Assembly: GCA_024398815.1 (NCBI GenBank)
Contig: JAKSIL010000015.1
Coordinates: 1 to 64,000 of the forward strand
From: Fibrobacter sp.
GTDB lineage: Bacteria; Fibrobacterota; Fibrobacteria; Fibrobacterales; Fibrobacteraceae
DNA: 64,000 bases
Direction of reading: 5' to 3'
Shown here: piece by piece, positions 26,691 to 34,966 of the stretch
Numbering within the stretch: position 1 is the first letter of the stretch
Layout of the letters: every line of letters begins with the position of its first letter
Program-made: the position numbers and the translations under genes
Notes under the pieces: generated by a model
Seen by the model: the letters and a program-made list of their open reading frames with translations, nothing else
What the model was told of the DNA's origin: nothing
The model's database searches: none

Positions 26691-29280
26691 AATTAATCAT
26701 CACAGGCAAAAAGGGGAACTGCGTTACAGAAGTCTTCTCAGGAGGGTTCTTGCTCGTATCGTAGAAGGTGTAGAACATGTTTTCGTGGTCCGTCACGTTG
26801 ATGAACGTCCAACTGAAATTCCACTTGTTTTCGCGACCAATATCCAAAACCTTGATATCGATTCTAAAGTAATCCGTCTGCCGCGCGGCATTGCGACTTC
26901 CGGGAAGCACGATAATTTCATCGTCGTATTCATGCCTGCCGATTTCTTCCGAATAGAAATACCCCGTGTAATCCGAAATCGGCATACCCGCAGAATACTT
27001 GAGCACCGCAGAACTCCGCACATACATATCCTTTTGCTTCGGATGTACCGTCATCGATTCCTCGGGGCCGCGCCAGTTGAAGCCCAAGTCCATCTTGAGG
27101 GCGTAAGGCTGGTGCCAACTCGGGAAATACGCCTTCGTGCCATCGTCAGATCGAAGCACACTCAAACTCTGGCTCCAGTTGATGCCGCCAAAAATAACGC
27201 CCTTGTCGTGACGCAGCGAAAGTTCATAGCCAAAAGAATAGCCCTTCGCCGAGCCAAAATAATCCGCCATCACAAAATCGCTCGATGACGTTTCTTCCGT
27301 ACTGTCCATTGTCATCTGGAACGTCTTGAGGTCATTCTGCGTCTTGTAATAAACTCCGACAGTAGCATCAAATCCATCGAAAATATTGGCCTGCTTGTAA
27401 TCCACCGCCAAGAGCCACGAAGAAGAAGGCTTTATGCGAGTCCCCTTGCTTGTAGTTGTCGCCGGGTAGTAAAATTCATTCAAGGATTCCTGGTCGCTGA
27501 ACATGATGGAATTCAAATACTGCAAATAGTAGCCACCATAAAATTCAAGCGTTTTCGTATCGTCCAGATTTATCGTCAACGAAGAGCGCGGTTCTACGCC
27601 AAAATGCTCCGCCGCCGTCTGGTAATTCAAACGCACGCCGTACTGCAAAAGCAAATCCGGATTAAGTTTCCAGGCATCCTGCAAATACCCTACATGATGG
27701 AAAGGCTCCTGGATATCCGTCGCCTTCATAGAAGCAATGTATTCCCAGAATCTGTCGTAAACGTATTCCAGTTCATAGCCCGCGGTAAACGTGTGGCTCG
27801 TAACGCCCCTGTAATTCAGCCACTGCTTTCCGACAAACGAGTACAAATCCATACCGATGGAAATAAGGTCGCCCACCTCCATGGTCATATAGAAGCGGCT
27901 GAACGCAAGCGTCGCATTGTAATCCCAGTCGCCGTTGAATCGATGTGTGATGTTCAGGGGAATCGCCATGTTGCCCCAGTCCATGTACAGCGGGTCAAAA
28001 TCAAGCACGTCCTTGCCCACGTAGAAACTGAGCTTCATCTTGGTGTCTTCGGTGAAGTCGTACATGAAGGTGCCCTGCACATCCGTGAATTCGTAATCCA
28101 GACTCAAGTCAATCACGTCAAGCGCGTTCAAAAGATCCAGCATGTAGCCGATGTAAGTCGTACGGCCCGCCACAACCCAGCGCGCGTCGCCCTTGTGGCC
28201 TTCCGTATGCGCCTGGGCCGCGAACGTGCTAATCTTTATGCTCGATTTGCTGAACCATTCCTCGACCGTATCCTGACCGCCGGCGCGCCCATCCATTTTC
28301 AAAACGGAACTCAGACGGTTTCCGTATTGCGCCGGGAATCCGCTCTTGTAAAATTGAACGTCGTCGATTCCTTCCACAAGAAACGTACTGAAGAGCCCGA
28401 AAAAATGCGTAGGCGAATAGACTACGGCATTATCGTACAAAAACAGATTCTGGTCGGCGGCACCACCGCGCACATAAATTTTCGTGCTGAAGTCAGAACT
28501 TGCGACAACGCCCGGAAGCGCCTGGATACTGCGAATCACGTCGGCTTCGGCAAGGCCCGGCATGCGCTTGATGCTTTTCGCCGTCACCACGGATTCGCCG
28601 GGTTTGCGTTTGGGGCGACGGCGCAACTGCACCACGACTTTTTTGAGTTCGGTGACTTTCGCGGCACTCGCCGCATTCAGGAGTTCGGAGATGTCTTCGT
28701 CTTGCGGGGCGGCGGAATCCGACGCCGCTACCTGATTCTTGGAATCCGCGGAATCCAGAGCCGCAGCAACTCCCGCAGCATTTGCAGAATCCCCAGGTGC
28801 AGCCGAGGAATCCCCAGGCGAGGCGTTCGTGCTATCTACGGAACCATCGGCAAACTGCGTCAATGTATCGGCATCGCTACCGAGAGTCATGCTGAAGGCG
28901 CTATCGGCCCCGAGATACAAAACCTCGTAGCATTTTTCCTTTTCGGCACCGCTCGTATCGGAATTGGTGACGCACACATTCCACAGAGTATCTTCAGGGA
29001 GTTTCACCTGGAACGGCGTACCCACAGTCGTCTGCAGGGCCTCCCCTGTTTCCAGGATTTCCACATTCAGTTTTTCGCCCGGTGCAAAGGAGGCGTCCTG
29101 AACGACACCGTTAAACAGAACCACCTTTTCGTGAACGGCACTTGAATCCTGTTCTGCCGACTCTTGAGAGTAGCCACAAACCGGCCACAAGGCAAACATC
29201 AGCAGAATTAAAATTTTGAAAGGATTCAACTTTATTTTTCCACAAAAAGACACCAAAGTAAACAATTTAGCAATATACAT
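26674..29280 (-). CDS. TonB-dependent outer membrane receptor
   Basis: 868 residues. Signal peptide ending near CGYSQ, an N-terminal beta-sandwich/low-complexity stretch rich in Ala, Asp and Ser (residues ~45-205), a plug domain (VVQLRRRPKRKPGESVVTAK, ADVIRSIQALPGVVASSDFS, IYVRGGAADQNLFLYDNAVV) and a beta-barrel ending in aromatic MINYEYYF. The plug motif VRGG and the terminal aromatic residue are typical. The TonB-ExbBD genes follow on the same strand, so one operon could encode receptor and motor. Regulatory palindromes lie directly upstream. Confidence 0.9.
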   Translation of the reverse strand: MYIAKLFTLVSFCGKIKLNPFKILILLMFALWPVCGYSQESAEQDSSAVHEKVVLFNGVVQDASFAPGEKLNVEILETGEALQTTVGTPFQVKLPEDTLWNVCVTNSDTSGAEKEKCYEVLYLGADSAFSMTLGSDADTLTQFADGSVDSTNASPGDSSAAPGDSANAAGVAAALDSADSKNQVAASDSAAPQDEDISELLNAASAAKVTELKKVVVQLRRRPKRKPGESVVTAKSIKRMPGLAEADVIRSIQALPGVVASSDFSTKIYVRGGAADQNLFLYDNAVVYSPTHFFGLFSTFLVEGIDDVQFYKSGFPAQYGNRLSSVLKMDGRAGGQDTVEEWFSKSSIKISTFAAQAHTEGHKGDARWVVAGRTTYIGYMLDLLNALDVIDLSLDYEFTDVQGTFMYDFTEDTKMKLSFYVGKDVLDFDPLYMDWGNMAIPLNITHRFNGDWDYNATLAFSRFYMTMEVGDLISIGMDLYSFVGKQWLNYRGVTSHTFTAGYELEYVYDRFWEYIASMKATDIQEPFHHVGYLQDAWKLNPDLLLQYGVRLNYQTAAEHFGVEPRSSLTINLDDTKTLEFYGGYYLQYLNSIMFSDQESLNEFYYPATTTSKGTRIKPSSSWLLAVDYKQANIFDGFDATVGVYYKTQNDLKTFQMTMDSTEETSSSDFVMADYFGSAKGYSFGYELSLRHDKGVIFGGINWSQSLSVLRSDDGTKAYFPSWHQPYALKMDLGFNWRGPEESMTVHPKQKDMYVRSSAVLKYSAGMPISDYTGYFYSEEIGRHEYDDEIIVLPGSRNAARQTDYFRIDIKVLDIGRENKWNFSWTFINVTDHENMFYTFYDTSKNPPEKTSVTQFPFLPVMINYEYYF

Positions 29281-29371
29281 TGCAGTGTGTTACACTGCAT
29301 AGTGTTAAACACCCAAAAACAGCAAAAGTGTTACTTCAAATCAAAAGTTAGACTAGGCTAACTTTCGAAAA
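29281..29371. promoter_or_regulatory. Palindrome cluster upstream of the TonB receptor
   Basis: TGCAGTGT-GTT-ACACTGCA (29281-29299) abuts the receptor start codon. GTGTT-A-AACAC follows at about 29302-29312, a further AGTGTTAC near 29327, and AAAGTTAG/CTAACTTT at about 29345-29366. The spacing of repeated GTGTTA half-sites suggests operator sites for a repressor of the receptor-TonB operon. The regulator is unknown. Confidence 0.5.
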
Positions 29372-29501
29372 ATTTCACAAGCAGTGACTATTTTTGCTTA
29401 TATAACACCTGAAAATAGAGAAAGTGTCACCGCAAGTTTACCGAAATCAAAAAGCGGCATCCGCTTCCGGGAACCGCCTAGTTTTGCAATAAAAGAGAAT
29501 C

Positions 29502-29912
29502 TTAGTTTTTTTGGGCAAGAAGTGCTTTCAATTTGCGGATTTCTTCAGCCTGAGCAGCGAGTTCGGCGGCAAGTTTCTTGCGTTCTTCACGACCTTCCGC
29601 AAGGCCTTCTTCGCGGGCTTCCTCAAGTTCGGCGTCGTAGATGGACTTATAGCCCTTGTTCGCATAAGCTTCTTCGGTATCCATAAACTTCTCCTTATCT
29701 TCTGTAGGAATCACTTTTTTCAAATATACAAAAACTTCCTTAATGAAGGCAAGGGCTCCCTGTCGCCCCAACTTCTTGAAGGCCCGGAGCGCTTCGAGGA
29801 ATTCGGCGAGTCCGTCGTTATGTTTCGCTGCCATGCGGAGAAGTTCGGCGGCGTGCGCAGGCTTCTCGAAAGTCGTCTTGAAGAAGTTGTCGTGTTTTCG
29901 TGTAACGTTCAT
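29502..29912 (-). pseudogene. Internally deleted Rpn/PD-(D/E)XK nuclease-family transposase remnant
   Basis: 136 codons. The first ~33 residues (HDNFFKTTFEKPAHAAELL) look like the start of the Rpn (recombination-promoting nuclease, transposase_31-like) family and the last ~55 (EEGLAEGREERKKLAAEL...) like its charged C-terminal coiled coil. The catalytic middle of about 200 residues is absent. The short fragment at 52790-53044 ends in the same way. It is an intact frame, so a truncated product may be made. Confidence 0.6.
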
Positions 29913-30059
29913 TTTCCATCCGTCAAAATGTGATTTTTATAGGTGCGGCGCGCACCCGGCGACAAGCGCACTCCCAAAACGAACGAATGCCCCTGCATAC
30001 TATAAAACTGATTTTTGACGGAAATTGTGCCTGCGAAATGCGAAAAAAGATGTTTACAA

Positions 30060-31040
30060 TCAAAAAACGCGGCTCAGGTAGTCCTTCGCGTCCCTGCTGA
30101 TGACGCATTTTCCGAGCAGACGGCGCAAGCGAATCAAATGCGGGTGGTCCTCGTTTTCAAAGATGACGACGTTCGCGATGCGCTTGCGATGACGCAGCAG
30201 GAATTCCAGATTGTTCACGTCCGTTTTCGGGAATCCGTAGCCGAGGAAATTTATTTCTTCCGCATTTTTCAAGTAATAGTCGGCCTTCGCCCAGAGCACA
30301 TTGAAAAGGCTCCCGCGCAAGAAACTTTCCTTCGCGTGCGCCATCGGGATGTATATGGGAGTATCCTCGCGGTAAATGGGGTAACTGCGGTCGTAAGGTT
30401 CCACCTGGCAGATGTTTTTCAAATCCAGTTCGCCGTTTGCGCCCTTGAGCAGGAACCAGTTCAGTGAACCGTGCAGTTTCAAAAGGTCGATAGTTTGTTC
30501 GCACTTTTCGCGAATCGCGGAACGGTCCGCCGGGTCAATGCGCACGCCGTAATCCACGGACACGGCCTTCGAAAGTTCGGGGTCTGCGGCAATCGCGCTT
30601 TCTATCAAGGTATCGTAATTGAAACTCAGAATCAGTGTTTCGCGCTCGCCCGCCGACGCATGGTTGATGCACGCCTTCAAAAACTTGCGGAGCACCGCCG
30701 CGGCATCGTCTGCAAGCGGTTTCTCGGAGCGTATGGAATTCGCGATGAAACGCAAAAGTTCAAAGCGCAAGTTCGCCTGGTAAAGCCGTTCACGTTCGCC
30801 CGGGAAAATCTGCGCCGAAAGAATGCACGTCGCAAGTTGCTCGACGCCCAGGTATTCCTTTTCGCCGTTGCACAACGCCAAAAAATTGCGGCAGTATTCC
30901 TTCAAGTGCGGGAATTCGTCGGGAATCCCCTCCGGGATAAGCGCGTTCAAGTCCTTGAGCGTCGGGAGGCTCGGCAAGAAAGACTTGCTGAAGCCGGAGC
31001 CCAGCACGAAAATGCGACGGTATGTATTCGAGTTCTGCAT
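30060..31040 (-). CDS. SIR2-like domain protein
   Basis: 326 residues. An N-terminal nucleotide-binding GSGFSKSFLPSLPT, then LILSFNYDTLIE, LLKLHGSLNW and C-terminal INFLGYGFPKTDVNNLEFLL are the ordered motifs of SIR2-like (SIR2_2-type) proteins. This large group includes NADases of bacterial defence systems (ThsA, Dsr, SIR2-HerA), but the present protein is a lone domain with no helicase or sensor partner on its strand. I chose ATG 31040; TTG 31046 in frame is possible. TATAGA lies 8 bases before the ATG and no ribosome binding site is visible, which suggests a leaderless message. Confidence 0.75.
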   Translation of the reverse strand: MQNSNTYRRIFVLGSGFSKSFLPSLPTLKDLNALIPEGIPDEFPHLKEYCRNFLALCNGEKEYLGVEQLATCILSAQIFPGERERLYQANLRFELLRFIANSIRSEKPLADDAAAVLRKFLKACINHASAGERETLILSFNYDTLIESAIAADPELSKAVSVDYGVRIDPADRSAIREKCEQTIDLLKLHGSLNWFLLKGANGELDLKNICQVEPYDRSYPIYREDTPIYIPMAHAKESFLRGSLFNVLWAKADYYLKNAEEINFLGYGFPKTDVNNLEFLLRHRKRIANVVIFENEDHPHLIRLRRLLGKCVISRDAKDYLSRVF

Positions 31041-31177
31041 ACCCAAAATCTATATAAAATACGGGCGGAAAAGGTCAGCATCCCTAATGCATTTTTAAAA
31101 GAAAACAATTTCTCCATTACTTCAATTTCTTTAATGCATATTGGGCGATTTTCTTTGCTCGTCTAGCGTAAATGCCA

Positions 31178-31300
31178 TCAAATTTTGCTTAGCGCGAGCA
31201 GCAGGGGTTTTGAGTTAAGACAATCAGCCCATGCTAGAGTTGGGAGCCAATGGCCCTGTTCTTTGTAAACATCGGGCAAAAAAAATACAGTTTTGGGCAT
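31178..31300 (-). pseudogene. 40-codon truncated gene with a strong ribosome binding site
   Basis: AAGGAG directly follows the stop codon of the FISUMP gene and lies 7 bases before ATG 31300. The product, beginning MPKTVFFLPDVYKEQGHW, stops after 40 residues (TGA at 31178-31180). The opening strand resembles the N-terminus of a larger enzyme such as a glycosyltransferase, so this is probably the stub of a lost downstream gene of the FISUMP operon, though a genuine small protein is possible. Confidence 0.45.
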
Positions 31301-31313
31301 GAAAAACTCCTTT

Positions 31314-32555
31314 TTAATCTTTTATGCAGCGGACAGGCAATGCTTCAACGGCGGATTTTCGCTCAGATTGGAACATAACGACATCTTTTCTGACTGAACT
31401 ATAATTAAACTGAGCGCATTGCGCAGAATAATTATCATGATCCGTTGCTGTCCACAAATAACTCTTATTGCCACGGTTGGAAAATGCAGCATTGTGAACA
31501 ACTCCTGACGGAAGAACAGAAAAGCCATATGAGTCAATTCCTGGCCAATTCTCCCAATCAGAGAAACTCTTTAAAACATCACCAGCATTAGAAACGCCAA
31601 CAAAGTCTACCAATTTTTCCCATTCTTTTTGATTGGGAAGATGCCAACCATTGGGACACACACCCTTTATTTTAACGGTATCGGATGGGGAACATTTTTT
31701 TCCTGCTCCACATTGTATGGAATACTGTGTATATAACGAAATAGAATCTATGGCGGCAGTCCATGTGTAATAACGCCCATATTTTATTACGCAAGAATCA
31801 GCACTTCCTTTGTAGCATGTAGACCAAATAGATGTATTGGAAATTATTGAAACTTCATAATTGAGATTTTCCGCCATCCATTCCTGTTCGCCAATTTTTA
31901 CTGTTTTATAAGTTTTTCCATCACGGTCATCATACAATGTTCCGTACACGCAATTATCTTCCGTTTTTGTTTTGCAAATTCCTGATACAGATGTCTCTGA
32001 ACTATCCACGATATCGCTAGAAGAACTACTTTCCGATGACGAAGAATCTGCTGGTTTTACGCTTGACGAACTTTCCTTTGTCGAGGATGACGATTCAGCC
32101 GGCTTTGCGCTTGACGAACTCTCCTTTGTCGAGGAAGATGACGATTCCCCCGGCTTTACGCTTGACGAACTCTCCTTTGTCGAGGATGACGATTCCCCCG
32201 GCTTTACGCTTGACGAACTTTCCTTTGTCGAGGATGACGATTCAGCCGGCTTTGCGCTTGATGAACTCTCCTTTGCCGAGGATGACGATTCGTCTTGCTT
32301 AACGCTCGAAGAATTCACTTCCTTCGTCGAGGATGACGTTCCACTCTGTTCCTCGCCGGAAGAACTTTCCTTCATCGAAGATGACGTTCCACTCTGTTCC
32401 TCGCCGGAAGAGCTTTCCTTCATCGAGGATGACGTTCCGTCTTGCTTCTTACTCGAAGAGCTTGTTTCGGAATTTGGTTCAACTGGATTTTTAGAATTAT
32501 CATTTCCACACGCTGCAAAAACAACAAGAATAAAGGAAATAAGAATTTTTTTCAT
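31314..32555 (-). CDS. FISUMP-domain lipoprotein with long Ser-rich stalk
   Basis: 413 residues. Lipobox VVFAAC near residue 16. Residues ~30-190 are a low-complexity stalk of repeats around KESSSSxKPxESSSS. The C-terminal ~215 residues are a FISUMP domain (Fibrobacter succinogenes major paralogous domain, TIGR02145): IGEQEWMAENLNY, GVCPNGWHLPNQKEW and a closing LPVRCIKD. Family function is not known; several are surface lipoproteins possibly binding carbohydrate or other cells. The stalk is encoded by imperfect repeats of about 60 bp at ~32040-32440. It is followed by the truncated ORF and preceded by a second FISUMP gene. Confidence 0.88.
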   Translation of the reverse strand: MKKILISFILVVFAACGNDNSKNPVEPNSETSSSSKKQDGTSSSMKESSSGEEQSGTSSSMKESSSGEEQSGTSSSTKEVNSSSVKQDESSSSAKESSSSAKPAESSSSTKESSSSVKPGESSSSTKESSSSVKPGESSSSSTKESSSSAKPAESSSSTKESSSSVKPADSSSSESSSSSDIVDSSETSVSGICKTKTEDNCVYGTLYDDRDGKTYKTVKIGEQEWMAENLNYEVSIISNTSIWSTCYKGSADSCVIKYGRYYTWTAAIDSISLYTQYSIQCGAGKKCSPSDTVKIKGVCPNGWHLPNQKEWEKLVDFVGVSNAGDVLKSFSDWENWPGIDSYGFSVLPSGVVHNAAFSNRGNKSYLWTATDHDNYSAQCAQFNYSSVRKDVVMFQSERKSAVEALPVRCIKD

Positions 32556-32665
32556 TTTTATTTACTCCTTAAGCGTTTCTAGCTGTATAGCTGATGAAAA
32601 TAATTACTTCTTCTATTTTTTCTGGTTTGAAATTATTGGGCCCCGTAACAAATAGTTTCATAAAA

Positions 32666-33796
32666 TTAATCCTTTATACAACGAACAGAAAAATAAGAAT
32701 TCGGATTTTGGACACAAACTTCTTTCCCTATTTGTATATCGGAATTATCTTTTAATTTGTAACGAATCCGCGTATAAACAAAGCAACCTAAAGTGCCAAT
32801 CTTGTAAGAATCACTCAACCAAAAGATTGAGTTTGTTTTCACCCCCCACCATCCATCTTCATCATAACCTCCTGCCGGCAGTGCTCCAAATCCAAAAGCA
32901 TCATAACCTACGCCCAATTCAGAAACATTCCAAAGGGTGTCAGCTCGGAAAAGCTGTCCTATATATTTATTCGTACTATTCTTTTTTGCAAAATCCCGTA
33001 GATCAAGCCAGTCTTTTTCTGAAGGCAACCGCCATCCTTCCGGGCAATTGTTCAGGGCTCCATTTCGATCATATAATCTCCCATAAATTTGACAGTTGTC
33101 AGGATTATTTGAATAACATACGGATTGAGTTGAATCAACGTATCTTAAATTTTCTGCCATCCACCACTGTTCACCAATTTTCACGATCTTATAAGTTTGT
33201 CCATCGTGATTATCATACAGGGTGTCGTAAACACAATTGTCTTCTTGGGCTGTTTTGCAAACACCTGTGGCCACTAAACTACTTGAAGAAGTTTCAATTA
33301 CACTCGATGAACTGTATTCCGACGAGGATGATTCTTTGGGTTTCACACTTGATGAACTCTTGTCTTCGGAAGATGATGATTCTTCCGGCTTAATGCTCGA
33401 CGAACTCACCTTTGTCGAGGATGATGATTCTTCCGGCTTAATGCTCGACGAACTCTTGACTGACGAAGAAGAAGATTCGTCCTGCTTTACGCTCGAAGAA
33501 CTCCGTTCTGCCGAAGACGACGATTTCTTTTCGCCAGGACTGGACTGCAAGTCCTCGGACGAACTCAGTACTGCATCATCGCTCGATTCCGGCTCGGCCT
33601 CGCTACTCGAACTACGCTTGACCTTGGCGGACGAAAGCGCGTCGCCGGAAGAACTCCTGACCTCAGAGTCAGAGGACAGTTCTTCATTCGCCGAATCATC
33701 GTTTACCGGCTGGGTGGAGGAACTGCCCGAAGAGTCGTCCCCACAGGACACCAGCAGGCAAGCAACAAGCATTGAAAGTAAAAAACGGTTCAGCAT
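32666..33796 (-). CDS. FISUMP-domain lipoprotein
   Basis: 376 residues. Lipobox LVACLLVSC near residue 18, a Ser/Glu stalk from ~25 to 170, then a FISUMP domain with IGEQWWMAENLRY, NCPEGWRLPSEKDW and terminal SVRCIKD. It shares about the same stalk design as the next gene downstream (110-base gap), so the two are recent paralogues or products of repeat-driven duplication. Its upstream flank contains no clear sigma70 promoter. Confidence 0.88.
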   Translation of the reverse strand: MLNRFLLSMLVACLLVSCGDDSSGSSSTQPVNDDSANEELSSDSEVRSSSGDALSSAKVKRSSSSEAEPESSDDAVLSSSEDLQSSPGEKKSSSSAERSSSSVKQDESSSSSVKSSSSIKPEESSSSTKVSSSSIKPEESSSSEDKSSSSVKPKESSSSEYSSSSVIETSSSSLVATGVCKTAQEDNCVYDTLYDNHDGQTYKIVKIGEQWWMAENLRYVDSTQSVCYSNNPDNCQIYGRLYDRNGALNNCPEGWRLPSEKDWLDLRDFAKKNSTNKYIGQLFRADTLWNVSELGVGYDAFGFGALPAGGYDEDGWWGVKTNSIFWLSDSYKIGTLGCFVYTRIRYKLKDNSDIQIGKEVCVQNPNSYFSVRCIKD

Positions 33797-33835
33797 CGTT
33801 CTGTCCTCTTGTCGAGTTATTTTAAGTTACCGAGA

Positions 33836-34066
33836 TCAAGTCAAAAGCTCTACTTTTTCCATATCAAGAAGAATCTGGACAAGGACTTTGTAATCCAGAT
33901 ACTGAATCCCGTTCTTCCCTTCATGGATTTTGTCGGCCAGCCTGCTATGGTAATACGTGTCCATCGCCTGTTCCAGGGACCAGTCTTTTACCTGCGCAAG
34001 ATAAGCAATAATTCGTTCTTCCAAACGCTCCTGGTAGACCCTTTCTAAAGTTTCCCCGTCCACCAT
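33836..34066 (-). CDS. Third gene of the DUF3791/DUF3990 cassette
   Basis: 76 residues (MVDGETLERVYQERLEERII...). It has the look of a helical partner: the segment IIAYLAQVKDWSLEQAMD followed by ADKIHEGKNGIQYLDYKVL. I do not know a name for it, but small proteins of this form accompany DUF3990 genes elsewhere, so a role as antitoxin or assembly partner is inferred from position only. GAGGTG lies 7 bases upstream of ATG 34066, and its start is one base from the end of the DUF3990 gene. Confidence 0.65.
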   Translation of the reverse strand: MVDGETLERVYQERLEERIIAYLAQVKDWSLEQAMDTYYHSRLADKIHEGKNGIQYLDYKVLVQILLDMEKVELLT

Positions 34067-34067
34067 G

Positions 34068-34547
34068 TCACACCTCTTCGCTAGATACAAACTTCAAAAC
34101 CGAATCAATCGCTCTCTGCGAAATAAAGGCGACTTGATCATAAGTCGGGTAAACCTTAATTTCATGTAAAGCGCGATTTAAATCCCAAATGCCGGAATGA
34201 TACATGTCGACTACTCGGAAGACCTTGTCGTTTGCGACCTTGCCCATGATTATGTCATATTTTTTGTAAGCCTCCGAACCATCGCGGCACTCACAGACAA
34301 AGTTAATCCATTCCTCCAAATCGTCCGCAAAAGATTTTACCGAGAGGGTTCCAAAACTTGCGCCCATATCGTAAGTGTTCAAGACGGGTTTTGAATTCTC
34401 AAAGACTTCAGCCTTCCGATGCGCCCAACGGACAGCCTGTTCGCGAACGGACGTAACATAAAAGCCCTTGCCGAAATCTAAAGGCCTAAACGAATGTTCA
34501 ATGTCAGGATTTTTAACAACGACAGAAGAACCGTGGTAGACTATCAT
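34068..34547 (-). CDS. DUF3990 protein (ADP-ribosyltransferase-like fold)
   Basis: 159 residues. The opening MIVYHGSSVVVKNPDI...FRPLDFGKGFYVTSVREQA is diagnostic of DUF3990, a family placed with ADP-ribosyltransferases: YHGS corresponds to the H-Y/R nucleotide-binding position and FGKGFYVT to the strand after it. It lies between two DUF3791-type genes, with a 4-base ATGA overlap at its start and a one-base gap at its end. The arrangement fits a toxin with flanking antitoxins, although no toxicity is shown for this member. Confidence 0.78.
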   Translation of the reverse strand: MIVYHGSSVVVKNPDIEHSFRPLDFGKGFYVTSVREQAVRWAHRKAEVFENSKPVLNTYDMGASFGTLSVKSFADDLEEWINFVCECRDGSEAYKKYDIIMGKVANDKVFRVVDMYHSGIWDLNRALHEIKVYPTYDQVAFISQRAIDSVLKFVSSEEV

Positions 34548-34768
34548 ATTTCCACCTTGCGAATTTTCAGATATTCTTCAATGTCGCTTACCACGAAATC
34601 GGTCCCCTGTGTGTGCAAAATATCGTAATGGGGCACGAGGTACTTTTGAATACAGCCGGAATCAGCCAACTTTTGGTATACAAAAGACGGCAAACGATTC
34701 CACTTGTTTGCGCAAGCGTGAATCATGTAGACGACGAACTCAAAAGATTCCTGAATCATCGGTTTCAA
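34544..34768 (-). CDS. DUF3791 protein
   Basis: 74 residues. EFVVYMIHACANKWNRLP, VYQKLADSGCIQKYLVPHYD and DIEEYLKIRKVEI match the DUF3791 pattern, a small helical family consistently coded next to DUF3990. First gene of a three-gene minus-strand operon; its TGA overlaps the ATG of the DUF3990 gene. Proposed role: cognate antitoxin or adaptor. Confidence 0.8.
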   Translation of the reverse strand: MKPMIQESFEFVVYMIHACANKWNRLPSFVYQKLADSGCIQKYLVPHYDILHTQGTDFVVSDIEEYLKIRKVEI

Positions 34769-34806
34769 TATACATTTATTTTGCGGAACGTATTTCTAGG
34801 CATGCA

Positions 34807-34835
34807 AAAAAGACCCGCGACGCGCGAGTCTTTTT
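34807..34835. terminator. Bidirectional terminator
   Basis: AAAAAGAC (34807-34814) pairs with GTCTTTTT (34828-34835) around a GC-rich inner stem. It is flanked by A and T runs, so it can act in either direction. It separates the DUF3791 cassette from the phosphatase pair. Confidence 0.65.
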
Positions 34836-34856
34836 CAAGTTCCATAAAAACTGTAT

Positions 34857-34893
34857 GGATCCCCTCCCGCGCTACGCTTGGTCGAGGATGACT
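34857..34893. repeat. Dispersed repeat copy
   Basis: TGGATCCCCTCCCGCGCTACGC...CGAGGATGAC, a diverged member of the GGATCCC/CCAGGATGAC family described at 2496. Confidence 0.6.
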
Positions 34894-34966
34894 CTACTTA
34901 GATTGGAGTTGCTTAGTGCGCATGGCCACCTTCAGGTGGGGTCCATGACCGCGGTAACAATTTGCG

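Noticed and set aside
27604..29145. 513-codon plus frame over the TonB receptor
   Set aside because: Receptor plug and barrel motifs are on the minus strand; shadow frame.
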